NCBI GenBank assembly: GCA_016871395.1
Contig: VFYV01000006.1
Location: 1 to 64,000 of the forward strand
Source of the DNA: Actinomycetota bacterium
Lineage (GTDB): Bacteria > Actinomycetota > Acidimicrobiia > Acidimicrobiales > Ilumatobacteraceae
DNA: 64,000 nt
Direction: 5' to 3'
A program made the translations under genes and the position numbers. Below are positions 56,498-64,000 of this stretch, in pieces. How positions within the stretch are numbered: position 1 is the stretch's first letter; the number at the start of each line of letters is the position of its first letter. The notes below the pieces were generated by a model, which was not told the DNA's origin, did no database searches, and worked only from the letters and a program-made list of their open reading frames with translations.

Positions 56498-57343
56498 GTG
56501 TCCGAATCGAACGAGCCCACTCCCCATTTGCCCCTCCCCAGCGAGCAGACCGACGAGATCGTCCGCGCCGCGTTTCCACTCCGCCTCGGTCTGGCCGAGG
56601 GCAAGGTGGCCCTCGTCACCGGTGCCGGTCGTGGCATCGGAGAAGCCACCGCACGACTCTTCGCCACCGAAGGTGCGGCCGTCCTGGTGTGCGACATCGA
56701 CGAGGCGTCGGCACGGGCGGTGGTGCAATCGATTCAAGAACACGGCGGCGAAGCCGTGGCGGTGGCCGCCGACCTCACGAAAGAGGACGACGTGGCCGCG
56801 GTCATCGACACCGCCATCGATCGCTACGGTCGCCTCGACTGCGCCGTGAACAACGCCGGCATCAGTGGACGCTTCGGCTCGTTCATCGACCTGCCCCTTC
56901 ACGAGTGGCACCAAATGATCAACGCCAACCTCACCAGCGTCTTCCTGTGCCTCAAGTACGAACTCGGTGTGATGGCCGCGCAGGGGGCCGGTTCCATCGT
57001 GAACGTGTCCTCGGGTGCCGGTGTGGTGGCCGCACCCGGACTGCCGCATTACACCGCCGCCAAGCACGGGGTGTTGGGGCTCACGAAGTGCGCCGCCCAG
57101 GAATACGCGGCCAAGGGTGTGCGCGTGAACGCCATCCTTCCCGGCACCACACGCACCCCCATGATCGAAAACTTCATCAACGGCGACCCGCAGATCGAGA
57201 AGATGGTCAGCCGCGGGATCGGCCGTGGCTATCTGGGCGAACCCGCCGAGATCGCCGAGGCGGCGGTGTGGCTGTGCAGTGATCGAGCCGGCTTCGTCTG
57301 CGGCGAGTCGTTGCTCGTCGACGGTGCGACGGTCTGCCGCTGA
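56498..57343 (+). CDS. SDR family oxidoreductase
   Basis: 281-aa short-chain dehydrogenase with a polar N-terminal extension of about 30 residues. TGAGRGIG, NNAGISG, Ser in NVSSGAGV and YTAAK (YxxxK) are intact; GTTRTPMIENFI and GESLLVDGATV follow. GTG 56498 is selected because the -10 element places the transcript start there (GTG 56489 is the in-frame alternative). Convergent with the racemase gene, 1 nt gap. Confidence 0.87.
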   Translation: MSESNEPTPHLPLPSEQTDEIVRAAFPLRLGLAEGKVALVTGAGRGIGEATARLFATEGAAVLVCDIDEASARAVVQSIQEHGGEAVAVAADLTKEDDVAAVIDTAIDRYGRLDCAVNNAGISGRFGSFIDLPLHEWHQMINANLTSVFLCLKYELGVMAAQGAGSIVNVSSGAGVVAAPGLPHYTAAKHGVLGLTKCAAQEYAAKGVRVNAILPGTTRTPMIENFINGDPQIEKMVSRGIGRGYLGEPAEIAEAAVWLCSDRAGFVCGESLLVDGATVCR

Positions 57344-57344
57344 C

Positions 57345-58451
57345 TCACTGGTTCCAACCGGCGAGAATCTCGTCGACCGAATTCTCCCCGGGATGACAAG
57401 GCACACCTGCGCCGGCCTCCGAGCGCGAGAAGCGTGGCGCGCTCTGGGCCTGGGTCACGCCGTTGACGCTCACGGTGACACCGCGAGCCGCCGTGTGCGG
57501 ATGGGTGGTCACCTCGCTCGGCGACAACACCGGTGAGAAACACGCGTCGGACCCCTCGAAGACCACTTCCCACTCGGCGCGTGTGCGCGTGCCGAAGACC
57601 TGAGCCATTCGCTTCTTCGCCTCGACCCACACGGTGCGCTCGTTCTGACGCGCGGGAGTCAGCAATTCGTCGTCGGCCACGCCCAGTCGGCTCACCAACT
57701 CGGCGTAGAACTGCGGTTCGATCGCCCCGACCGAGACCCAACCACCATCGGACGTTCGGTACACGTTGTAGAAGTGCGCCCCGCCATCGAGATGGTTGGT
57801 GCCACGTTCGCCCCAAAAACCACTGTCGACGGCCACGAAGAAGGGACCCAGGATCATGGCCGCCCCGTCGACCATGGCCACGTCGATGATCTGTCCGAGC
57901 CCACTGCTGTGGCGTTCGACCAATGCGGCCGATACACCCATCGCCAACAGCAGGCCGCCTCCGGCGAAGTCGCCGAGCATGTTGATGGGCACCGTCGGCG
58001 GCTGACCCTCGTAGCCGATCGTGTGCAACGCACCCGACAAGGCGATGTAGTTGATGTCGTGGCCCGCGCGATCGGTCCAAGGTCCGGTCTGACCCCACCC
58101 GGTCATCCGCGCGAAGATCAGTCGCGAATTGCGCTCACACAGGACCGTCGGGCCCAACCCCAACCGTTCGCACACGCCAGGACGGAAGGGATCGACGAGC
58201 ACGTCCGCTCGATCGATCAACTGCAACAGACGAGCGCGATGTTCGTCGTCCTTCAGATCGATCGACACCCCGCGCTTTCCGCGCATCATCGGATTGGTGG
58301 CAACGCGCGAACGATTCGCGCGCGCGACCACGTCGGGCCGATCGACGGCCACCACATCGGCACCGAGGTCGGCCAGGATCATCGCGCCGTAGGGGCCGGG
58401 GCCTTGACCCACCAACTCGACGACCCGAACGCCCGCGAGCGGTCCGGACAT
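57345..58451 (-). CDS. Alpha-methylacyl-CoA racemase (family III CoA-transferase fold)
   Basis: 368-aa protein resembling M. tuberculosis MCR. The racemase residues are His131 (AGHDINY), Asp161 (MLGDFAGGG) and Glu245 (GAIEPQFY), matching His126, Asp156 and Glu241 of MCR with an offset of 4-5. RMTGWGQTGPW and GHDINYIALSG are family hallmarks. It would convert (25R)/(25S) methyl-branched steroid CoA esters so that beta-oxidation can proceed. Located 2 nt after fadD19 on the same strand. Confidence 0.91.
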   Translation of the reverse strand: MSGPLAGVRVVELVGQGPGPYGAMILADLGADVVAVDRPDVVARANRSRVATNPMMRGKRGVSIDLKDDEHRARLLQLIDRADVLVDPFRPGVCERLGLGPTVLCERNSRLIFARMTGWGQTGPWTDRAGHDINYIALSGALHTIGYEGQPPTVPINMLGDFAGGGLLLAMGVSAALVERHSSGLGQIIDVAMVDGAAMILGPFFVAVDSGFWGERGTNHLDGGAHFYNVYRTSDGGWVSVGAIEPQFYAELVSRLGVADDELLTPARQNERTVWVEAKKRMAQVFGTRTRAEWEVVFEGSDACFSPVLSPSEVTTHPHTAARGVTVSVNGVTQAQSAPRFSRSEAGAGVPCHPGENSVDEILAGWNQ

Positions 58452-58453
58452 GA

Positions 58454-60022
58454 TCAGCGACCCACGTCCTCGACCGCGCGCTCTTTCGCCCAGCGGTAAT
58501 CACTCTTGCCCGCGGGCGAACGCACCATGGTGTCGACCAAGGTCAGTTGGCGAGGCACCTTGTAGCCGGCCACGTGCTTGCGACAATGCTCCTGGATGCT
58601 CTCGAGATTCGGGGCGGTGCCCGCGCGGGCCTGCACCACCGCGGCCACCCGTTCACCCCAGCGTTCGTCGGGCACTCCGACCACGACCGCGTCGAACACC
58701 TCGGGATGCGACTTCAGCGCGTTCTCCACTTCCTCGGGGAAGATCTTCTCGCCACCACTGTTGATGCACACCGAGCCACGACCGATCAACGTGATCGACC
58801 CGTCCTCTTGCAACACGGCAAAGTCGCCGGGAATGGAGTAGCGCGTGCCGTCGGGGCCGGTGACGAAGGTGGCCGCCGATTTTTCGGGATCCTTGTGATA
58901 CCGCAACGGGATATTGCCGGTGCGGGCCAACTTTCCCATCACTCCGGCGGGCAGTGGACGCAAATCGTCCCCGAGCACCACCGAGTCGGGAGCGGCCCTC
59001 ACCGTGAGACCGGGGGTCTTGGGCGCGTCCTTGCCGACCATCGTGATGCCGTTGGCACCACCCTCGCTGGACCCGACGGCGTCGGTCAGCACGATGTTGG
59101 GGAACATACCGATGAATTGGTCCTTGCACGCCTGTGAGAACAGCACCGCGCTCGAACTGAAAGCGAACAGAGACGACAGGTCGTACTCGGCGCGGTGATC
59201 GACGAGGTGGTCGAGCATCGGACGCGCCATGGCATCGCCGGTGATCATCACCAGGTTCACCTTCTCGGCGTCGATCGTTCGAAACACATCGGCCGCGTCG
59301 AACTTGGCGCGCAGAACCACCTTGTTACCGATGAAGCTCTGACCCATCACGCTCCATTGCGTGGCGCCGTGCATGAGGGGGGCGATGGGCAGGCCGCACA
59401 AATGGAAACCGTTGCGGCCCTTCTCCACGAATTGGCCGGGCTCGGTCATCCGAACACCGGTGGTGATGTCGATACCTCCGCCCAACGCCATGACCACGTC
59501 CTCGTGTCGCCACACCACACCCTTGGGCATGCCGGTGGTGCCACCGGTGAACAGCATGTAGATGTCGTCGTTGCTACGCGGCCCGAAGTCGCGCTCGTCG
59601 GACTGAGCGGCCAAGGCCGCCTCGAAGTCCGGTCCCATCACCAATTGCGCGAGGTCGGGCTGAACGGCACGAGCACGCTCGGCGTACTCCGGCTCGACGA
59701 TCAAGTGACTCAGATCGGCGTTGTCGAAGAGATACGCCAGTTCGTCCTCGACGTAGCGATAGTTGATGTTGATCCAGACCGCCCGGATCTTGAAAATGGC
59801 CCACAGGGCCTCCACCCACTCGACGCGGTTCAGCGCGTAAATGCCCACGTGGTCTCCGGGCTCGACGCCCTGGGCGGCCAAGTGGTGCGCCAAGCGATTC
59901 GCCCGGCGGTCCATTTCGAGGTACGTACGCCTCACGTTTTCGTCGACCACGTACTCCCGATCGGGCCATTCGTCGACGGCGGCCTCGAAGAGATCTGCAA
60001 TGTTGAAGGTGCGAGCGGGCAT
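58454..60022 (-). CDS. fadD19: Steroid-CoA ligase FadD19-like
   Basis: 522-aa AMP-forming CoA ligase. LFTGGTTGMPKGVVWRHEDV is the nucleotide loop; GSSEGGANG takes the place of the central motif; GRGSVCINSGGEKIFPEEVE (key INSGGEKIFPEEVE) and the C-terminal RSPAGKSDYRWAKE complete the pattern, nearly as recalled for mycobacterial FadD19. In Rhodococcus FadD19 is required for C-24-branched sterol side chains. Divergent from echA19 as in M. tuberculosis (Rv3515c/Rv3516). Leaderless ATG. Confidence 0.92.
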   Translation of the reverse strand: MPARTFNIADLFEAAVDEWPDREYVVDENVRRTYLEMDRRANRLAHHLAAQGVEPGDHVGIYALNRVEWVEALWAIFKIRAVWININYRYVEDELAYLFDNADLSHLIVEPEYAERARAVQPDLAQLVMGPDFEAALAAQSDERDFGPRSNDDIYMLFTGGTTGMPKGVVWRHEDVVMALGGGIDITTGVRMTEPGQFVEKGRNGFHLCGLPIAPLMHGATQWSVMGQSFIGNKVVLRAKFDAADVFRTIDAEKVNLVMITGDAMARPMLDHLVDHRAEYDLSSLFAFSSSAVLFSQACKDQFIGMFPNIVLTDAVGSSEGGANGITMVGKDAPKTPGLTVRAAPDSVVLGDDLRPLPAGVMGKLARTGNIPLRYHKDPEKSAATFVTGPDGTRYSIPGDFAVLQEDGSITLIGRGSVCINSGGEKIFPEEVENALKSHPEVFDAVVVGVPDERWGERVAAVVQARAGTAPNLESIQEHCRKHVAGYKVPRQLTLVDTMVRSPAGKSDYRWAKERAVEDVGR

Positions 60023-60034
60023 ACATGTGTGCTA
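60023..60034 (-). promoter_or_regulatory. -10 element TAGCAC, leaderless start of fadD19
   Basis: TAGCAC on the minus strand (60034-60029), 6 nt before ATG 60022. The last base departs from TANNNT. The divergent echA19 has AGGAGG before its ATG instead. Confidence 0.45.
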
Positions 60035-60069
60035 CCACATACGGGGCATCATCGGGGTAAGGAGGCGAC

Positions 60070-60870
60070 ATGTCGGGCACCGAGCATCTACTGGTCGAGC
60101 GAGTGGGACACACCCTGGTGGTCACCATGAACCGTCCCGAGGCCAAGAACGCACTGAGTTCGGCGATGATCGTCGGGCTGGCCGACGCCTGGGTGCGTCT
60201 GAACGACGACGACGACATCCGATGTGCGATCCTGACGGGATCAGGCGGTTCGTTCTGTACCGGCATGGACCTGAAGGCGCGGGCGAACGACGACGCCGGT
60301 CCGAACCCGTACCAAGAGCGCTGGGCCGCCGACCCCGATCTGCATTGGAAGGCGCTACTGCGTCACTACCGCCTTCGCAAGCCGTTGATCGCCGCCGTCG
60401 AGGGCTACGCCGTGGCTGGTGGTACCGAGATTCTGCAAGCAACGCATCTACGCGTCGCCGGCGAGAGCGCCACCTTCGGCGTGTTCGAGGCTCGTCGTGG
60501 TCTTTTCCCCGTCGGAGGCAGCACCGTGCGCCTGCAACGACAGATCGGCTACACCAACGCTCTCGAGATGCTGCTCACCGCTCGTGCCTACACGGCGACC
60601 GAGGCCAGAGAGATCGGCCTGATCGGTCATGTCGTTCCCGATGGTAAGGCTCTCGACAAGGCGATGGAATTGGCCGAGATGATCGGCGCCAACGGGCCCC
60701 TCGCGGTGGAGGCCATCCTCAAGTCCGTGCAGGAGACCGCAACCCTGTCCGAGACCGATGCGTTGAAATTGGAATTCGAGATCGGCTGGCCCATCTTCAG
60801 CACGAATGATTCGAAAGAGGGTCCCCGGGCCTTCGCCGAAAAGCGCGCACCCATTTGGACCCGCACCTGA
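60070..60870 (+). CDS. echA19: EchA19-like enoyl-CoA hydratase
   Basis: 266-aa crotonase-fold hydratase. LVVTMNRPEAKNALS, the oxyanion segment SFCTGMDLKA and the second AVEGYAVAGGTEILQ are clear; FGVFEARRGLFPVGGS and the ending KEGPRAFAEKRAP match recalled mycobacterial EchA19, which hydrates unsaturated steroid-CoA side chains. The ATG has AGGAGG six nt upstream. The stop lies inside a stem-loop shared with ltp3. Confidence 0.91.
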   Translation: MSGTEHLLVERVGHTLVVTMNRPEAKNALSSAMIVGLADAWVRLNDDDDIRCAILTGSGGSFCTGMDLKARANDDAGPNPYQERWAADPDLHWKALLRHYRLRKPLIAAVEGYAVAGGTEILQATHLRVAGESATFGVFEARRGLFPVGGSTVRLQRQIGYTNALEMLLTARAYTATEAREIGLIGHVVPDGKALDKAMELAEMIGANGPLAVEAILKSVQETATLSETDALKLEFEIGWPIFSTNDSKEGPRAFAEKRAPIWTRT

Positions 60871-60885
60871 CGCCGGTGCGTCAGG
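60866..60885. terminator. Bidirectional stem-loop between echA19 and ltp3
   Basis: CCTGACGC-CGGT-GCGTCAGG, a perfect 8-bp stem with 4-nt loop, containing the stop codons of both convergent genes. On the plus strand it is followed by GTTTG, a weak U-run. Its CTGACG/CGTCAG core equals the half-sites of the echA20 operator, probably by chance through the stop codons. Confidence 0.5.
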
Positions 60886-62038
60886 GTTTGCCGTTCGACA
60901 CCAACCACATGGCGAAAAACTGACTGCCGCCGCCATAGGCGTGTCCGATCGCCTTGCGCGCACCATCGATCTGATGCTCGCCGGCTTTACCCATCACCTG
61001 CATGGCTGCCTCGCCGAAGCGCAGCATGCCCGAGGCACCGATGGGGTTGGTCGACATCACTCCACCGGACGGATTGACGGGCAACGCACCACCGATGTCG
61101 GTGATGCCATCCTCCACCCAACGCCATCCCTCGTTGCGCGACGCGAAACCGAGGTTTTCCAGCCACATCGGCTCGAACCACGCGAACGGCACGTAGATTT
61201 CCGCGACGTCGATCTCCTTGGCCGGATTGGTGATTCCGCCCTTGCGCCACAGATCCTCGGCGCACATTTCTCCGGCGCGCGGACTCACTTGCTCGCGACC
61301 GGCAAACGCCGTGGGCTCGCTGCGCATGGCGGTGGCGTGGACCCAGGCCTTGGGGCCCGCATGTTTGTCGGCGCGCTCCTCGCTCATGAGCACGAGCGCC
61401 ATGGCACCGTCGCTCGACGGGCAGGTCTCGACGAAGCGGATGGGGTCCCACATCATCGGGCTCTCGAGGGCCTTCTCGAGGGTCCAGTCCGGTTCGTGCA
61501 GGTGCGCATACGGGTTTCGGCAAGCGTTGGTGCGGTCTTTCACGGCCACCATGGCGCCGACATGCGACGGAGCACCCGAACGCTTGATGTAGCCACGCAC
61601 GATCGGAGAGAAGTACCCGCCGGCACCGGCGTGCACCGGCATACCGAACGGAATCGGAACACTGAGCGCCCACATGGCGTTGCCATCACTCTGCTTCTCG
61701 AAGCCGATGGTGAGAACCGTGCCGTGAATGCCGGCCATCACGTGTTGCGCGGCCACGATGGCGGTGGAGCCGCCGACCGAACCTGCGGTGTGAACCCGAA
61801 AGACGGGCTTGCCGTGCGCCGCCAGGGCGTCGGCCAACCACAATTCGGGCATGGCAACGCCCTCGAGAGGATCGGGGGCCTTGCCGATGACGATGGCATC
61901 GACGTCGTCGATCCCGATGTTGGCATCGGCCAACGCTCGATCGACCGCCTCACGCACGAGGCCGGCGATGGAAACATCGGCGCGACACGACGCATGCTTG
62001 GTTTGTCCGACACCAACTACCGCACAGAGATCAGCCAT
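60881..62038 (-). CDS. ltp3: Ltp3-like thiolase-fold aldol-lyase
   Basis: 385-aa SCP2-type thiolase relative. VVGVGQTKHA, VRVHTAGSVGGSTAIVAA, FEKQSDGNAMWALS, DETCPSSDGAMAL-type (ETCPSSDGA) and AYGGGSQFFAMW are shared with recalled mycobacterial Ltp3. The nucleophile Cys of true thiolases is missing (TAGSVGGST), as is the C-terminal CGGGG cysteine, which fits a retro-aldolase. In Rhodococcus Ltp3 acts on C-24-branched side chains. ATG 62038 has GGAGG 9 nt upstream; GTG 62047 is the alternative. Confidence 0.91.
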   Translation of the reverse strand: MADLCAVVGVGQTKHASCRADVSIAGLVREAVDRALADANIGIDDVDAIVIGKAPDPLEGVAMPELWLADALAAHGKPVFRVHTAGSVGGSTAIVAAQHVMAGIHGTVLTIGFEKQSDGNAMWALSVPIPFGMPVHAGAGGYFSPIVRGYIKRSGAPSHVGAMVAVKDRTNACRNPYAHLHEPDWTLEKALESPMMWDPIRFVETCPSSDGAMALVLMSEERADKHAGPKAWVHATAMRSEPTAFAGREQVSPRAGEMCAEDLWRKGGITNPAKEIDVAEIYVPFAWFEPMWLENLGFASRNEGWRWVEDGITDIGGALPVNPSGGVMSTNPIGASGMLRFGEAAMQVMGKAGEHQIDGARKAIGHAYGGGSQFFAMWLVSNGKP

Positions 62039-62039
62039 C

Positions 62040-63101
62040 TCACTCACCCTCCATCACACACACCAGGTTCTGCTGCAACATCGGTCCACTCGTGCAGTGT
62101 GCCAAGACACGATCGGCAGATCCGGAGAAAACACTCTCGGCCGCTTCGGCGAAGCGAGCCAATCCGGCGGCCATGGCCGGGTTCGACACCAACGCTCCAC
62201 CACTCGGGTTGATGTGCGTGCCCTCGCCGAGATTCATGGCCCGTCGCAACAGAATCTCCTGATGCGTGTAGGGCGCGTGCAACTCGGCGACGTCGATGCG
62301 GTCGTCACCAACGCCGGCCTTGTGAGCGGCCACCGCGGTCGAGAAACTCTCGGTCATCGAGCGCGCTCCCAAACGTTGGGTGTCGATACGGTGGTCGATA
62401 CCGCGGATCCACGCCGGACGCTCGGCGAGGCCGCGCGCGGCGTCACCGGCGGCCAGAACGACGGCGTTGGCCCCGTCGACGGGCACCCCGCAGTCGTGCG
62501 CGCGCAACGGAGCGGTGACGTAGGGGCGAGCCAGCAACTGTTCGGCGGTGACGTTCTCCTTGGCGTAGGCGATGGGATTGTTGAGAGCATCGCGATAACT
62601 GCGCGCCGCCACCTCGGCCATGTCGGCCTCGGTGAGGACGTTGCTGTCGAGACAGGCACGAGCCTGAAGGGCCGAGAGCGAATCGAATCCCGGCCACAAA
62701 GGCGTCACCATGTACGGGTCGGCCTGCAGGTTGAGAATGCGATCGATGGGGCCCGAGGTGGTCTTGCCGTTGGAGAAGACCAATGCCACGTCGCACTCCC
62801 CGGTCTGAATCTTCACCCAGGCCTCGTACAGCGCCAGGGCGCCGTCACCTTCCACATGGCTCTCGATGATGGGCGGCCACGCGCCGATGGCGTCGACCGC
62901 GGCCACGAAACTGAACGGCTGACCACTCATGTAGTCGCAACTTCCGTGGCACCAGAAGCCGATCTTCTGGCGCTCGATACCGAGCTTTTCGATCACCTCG
63001 TTGATGACGGGCAGGATCAGCTCCACCGACGTGAGGGTGGAGCCAACCTGGTTGGGCCGCTGGGCCGTTGCGACGATGGCCACGTCACGGCGCGCCATCA
63101 A
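62040..63101 (-). CDS. ltp4: Ltp4-like thiolase-fold aldol-lyase
   Basis: 353-aa thiolase-fold protein, shorter and more divergent than Ltp3. IGFWCHGSCDYMSGQPFSFVAAVDAIGAWPP (key GFWCHGSCDYMSG) resembles recalled mycobacterial Ltp4 (Rv3522), as does ESHVEGDGALALYEAWVKI. HINPSGGALVSNPAMAAGLARF is the usual C-terminal block. It is expected to work with Ltp3 and the DUF35 partners as an aldol-lyase for branched sterol side chains. ATG overlaps the DUF35 stop (ATGA); the stop precedes ltp3 by 1 nt. Confidence 0.88.
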   Translation of the reverse strand: MMARRDVAIVATAQRPNQVGSTLTSVELILPVINEVIEKLGIERQKIGFWCHGSCDYMSGQPFSFVAAVDAIGAWPPIIESHVEGDGALALYEAWVKIQTGECDVALVFSNGKTTSGPIDRILNLQADPYMVTPLWPGFDSLSALQARACLDSNVLTEADMAEVAARSYRDALNNPIAYAKENVTAEQLLARPYVTAPLRAHDCGVPVDGANAVVLAAGDAARGLAERPAWIRGIDHRIDTQRLGARSMTESFSTAVAAHKAGVGDDRIDVAELHAPYTHQEILLRRAMNLGEGTHINPSGGALVSNPAMAAGLARFAEAAESVFSGSADRVLAHCTSGPMLQQNLVCVMEGE

Positions 63102-63595
63102 CTGGCTCCCGCCTCGACGCCCATGTCACGATCGGGCTCGCCGGTCGGACGGAAGTGGGCGATGTTCTCGAGCGACGGACCCCACTCACTGCGGTCCTTC
63201 CACACCGGTTCGACGCGCATACCGATACGCACGTCACCGGCCTCACATTCCTGTATGAGATGCTGCATCGAGATGTCGGCGCCGTCGAGCAGGATCTGAG
63301 CGGCCACGTAGGGCAACTTGATCTTCTGGCCGAGGAACGGCACGTTCACCACGCAGAAGGTGGTGATGGTGCCACGCGGTCCCACCACTACGTCGTCACC
63401 CAGGACGCGCGCACATTTCGGACACACCCCGTTGCGCGGGGGAAAGTACACGAGCGAGCAACTCGGGCACCGCTTTCCGATGAGGGTTCCCGCGAGGAGA
63501 CCATTGAGGTGACTGGTCGCATTCGGGCCGGCCGACCAGTTGTAGGTCACCGAGATCGGCTGACGCAGTCGCATGATTCCGTCGGCTTCGCTCAC
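63098..63595 (-). CDS. DUF35 zinc-ribbon/OB-fold protein
   Basis: 165-aa partner protein of thiolase-fold aldolases. The rubredoxin-like zinc ribbon has CPSC and CPKC (LIGKRCPSCSLVYFPPRNGVCPKC), then an OB domain (GTITTFCVVNVPFLGQ). DUF35 domains bind and activate Ltp proteins, as with ChsH2-Ltp2. GTG 63595 overlaps the previous stop (GTGA); the longer frame from 63622 is not favoured. Confidence 0.87.
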   Translation of the reverse strand: MSEADGIMRLRQPISVTYNWSAGPNATSHLNGLLAGTLIGKRCPSCSLVYFPPRNGVCPKCARVLGDDVVVGPRGTITTFCVVNVPFLGQKIKLPYVAAQILLDGADISMQHLIQECEAGDVRIGMRVEPVWKDRSEWGPSLENIAHFRPTGEPDRDMGVEAGAS

Positions 63596-64000
63596 GAGGC
63601 CTCCTCCAACAGGTCGAAACACGCGATGTCACGCACTCCACCGGACCGTTCGGCGGCCCAGCGCACCTTCACCCGCGAACCGGTGCGGATACGCCCGATG
63701 TCTCCGGCATCCACGGCGTGGAGCATTGGCACCTCGGTGCCGTCGATGGTGATCAAGGCCCACGCGAATGGGTGTTCGAGTGGTTGATTCGGCTGCGGCA
63801 CCGACTGCCACGCCCACGTTGTCACCGTCCCGGTCTCGGGCAGGGTCACCCATTCGTCCAAAGCACGTCCGGTGACCGGATCGAACTCGGCGGGCGGGAA
63901 AAACACGCGGCCGTCGGATCCCCGTGTCCCCTCCAGTCGACCTTCCTGCAAGGACAAGAAAAACCGAGACAACAAGGTTCCGACGGTGCGCTTGTACGGA
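63592..64000 (-). CDS. DUF35 OB-fold protein, 5' end outside the window
   Basis: At least 136 codons are visible and the frame is open to the right edge; the internal TTG at 63975 is not a likely start because homology continues upstream (PYKRTVGTLLSRFF). RGSDGRVFFPPAEFDPVTG and WVTLPETGTVTTWAW are typical of the OB-fold protein Rv3521. No zinc-ribbon cysteines are seen in the visible part. Second DUF35 gene of the ltp operon, overlapping the first as GTGA. Confidence 0.85.
   Translation of the reverse strand, partial: PYKRTVGTLLSRFFLSLQEGRLEGTRGSDGRVFFPPAEFDPVTGRALDEWVTLPETGTVTTWAWQSVPQPNQPLEHPFAWALITIDGTEVPMLHAVDAGDIGRIRTGSRVKVRWAAERSGGVRDIACFDLLEEAS

Overview
The window is high-GC bacterial DNA, densely packed with genes, and reads as an actinobacterial chromosome segment. 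Evidence for Actinomycetota: a wecA-atpI-atp operon order as in mycobacteria, two F420-type luciferase-like oxidoreductases, a mycothiol-era style gene density with many GTG starts and GTGA/ATGA stop-start overlaps, TANNNT promoters placed 6-7 nt before start codons (leaderless mRNAs), and steroid-catabolic genes whose closest recognisable counterparts are mycobacterial. Separate b and b' ATP synthase subunits (mycobacteria have a b-delta fusion), a class I Fe-S fumarase and a Thr-rich C-terminal tail on a lipoprotein point away from Mycobacterium and are compatible with Acidimicrobiia; that class assignment is an inference. No rRNA, tRNA, insertion sequence, prophage, CRISPR array or replication origin was seen.

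Layout. (1) 1-10.1 kb, minus strand: wecA, atpZ-like, atpI, atpB-E-F'-F-H-A-G-D-C, then an SDR gene that runs off the left edge. (2) 10.2-31.7 kb: housekeeping and mixed metabolism: glyA, rpiB, a thiolase-like protein, a nucleoside hydrolase, a zinc alcohol dehydrogenase coupled to an S9 peptidase, a thioredoxin-fold protein, hrpB, a TauE/SafE permease, Fe-S fumarase, an enoyl-CoA hydratase, an LLM oxidoreductase, an ABC-F ATPase, an SGNH lipoprotein coupled to mscL, a membrane protein, an MFS exporter and an amidase. (3) 31.7-64 kb: a steroid catabolic island.

The steroid island has two recognisable modules. The first, around 35.6-40.4 kb, is an SDR divergent from echA20-ipdA-ipdB-ipdC, the gene set that opens the last two rings (C and D) of cholesterol-type steroids. 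It continues without a break into an htdZ-like hydratase, an SDR, an MFS transporter, a thioesterase, a Rieske oxygenase and a CoA ligase. A perfect 8+8 bp inverted repeat lies over the -35 element of the echA20 promoter. The second module, around 57.3-64 kb, contains an alpha-methylacyl-CoA racemase and fadD19 on one strand, echA19 divergent from them, and ltp3-ltp4-DUF35-DUF35 converging on echA19; in rhodococci FadD19, Ltp3 and Ltp4 serve degradation of C-24-branched (phytosterol) side chains. A CYP142-like P450 lies between the modules.

Between 47 and 57 kb are genes of less certain role: a lipoprotein solute-binding protein, a cytoplasmic molybdopterin oxidoreductase, two SnoaL-like proteins, an APH-type kinase, an NAD-dependent epimerase, an unrecognised conserved-looking protein, an EthD-like protein and several SDRs, one of which has lost its catalytic Tyr/Lys. 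They may belong to sterol uptake or auxiliary CoA-ester chemistry, but the sequence alone does not show this.
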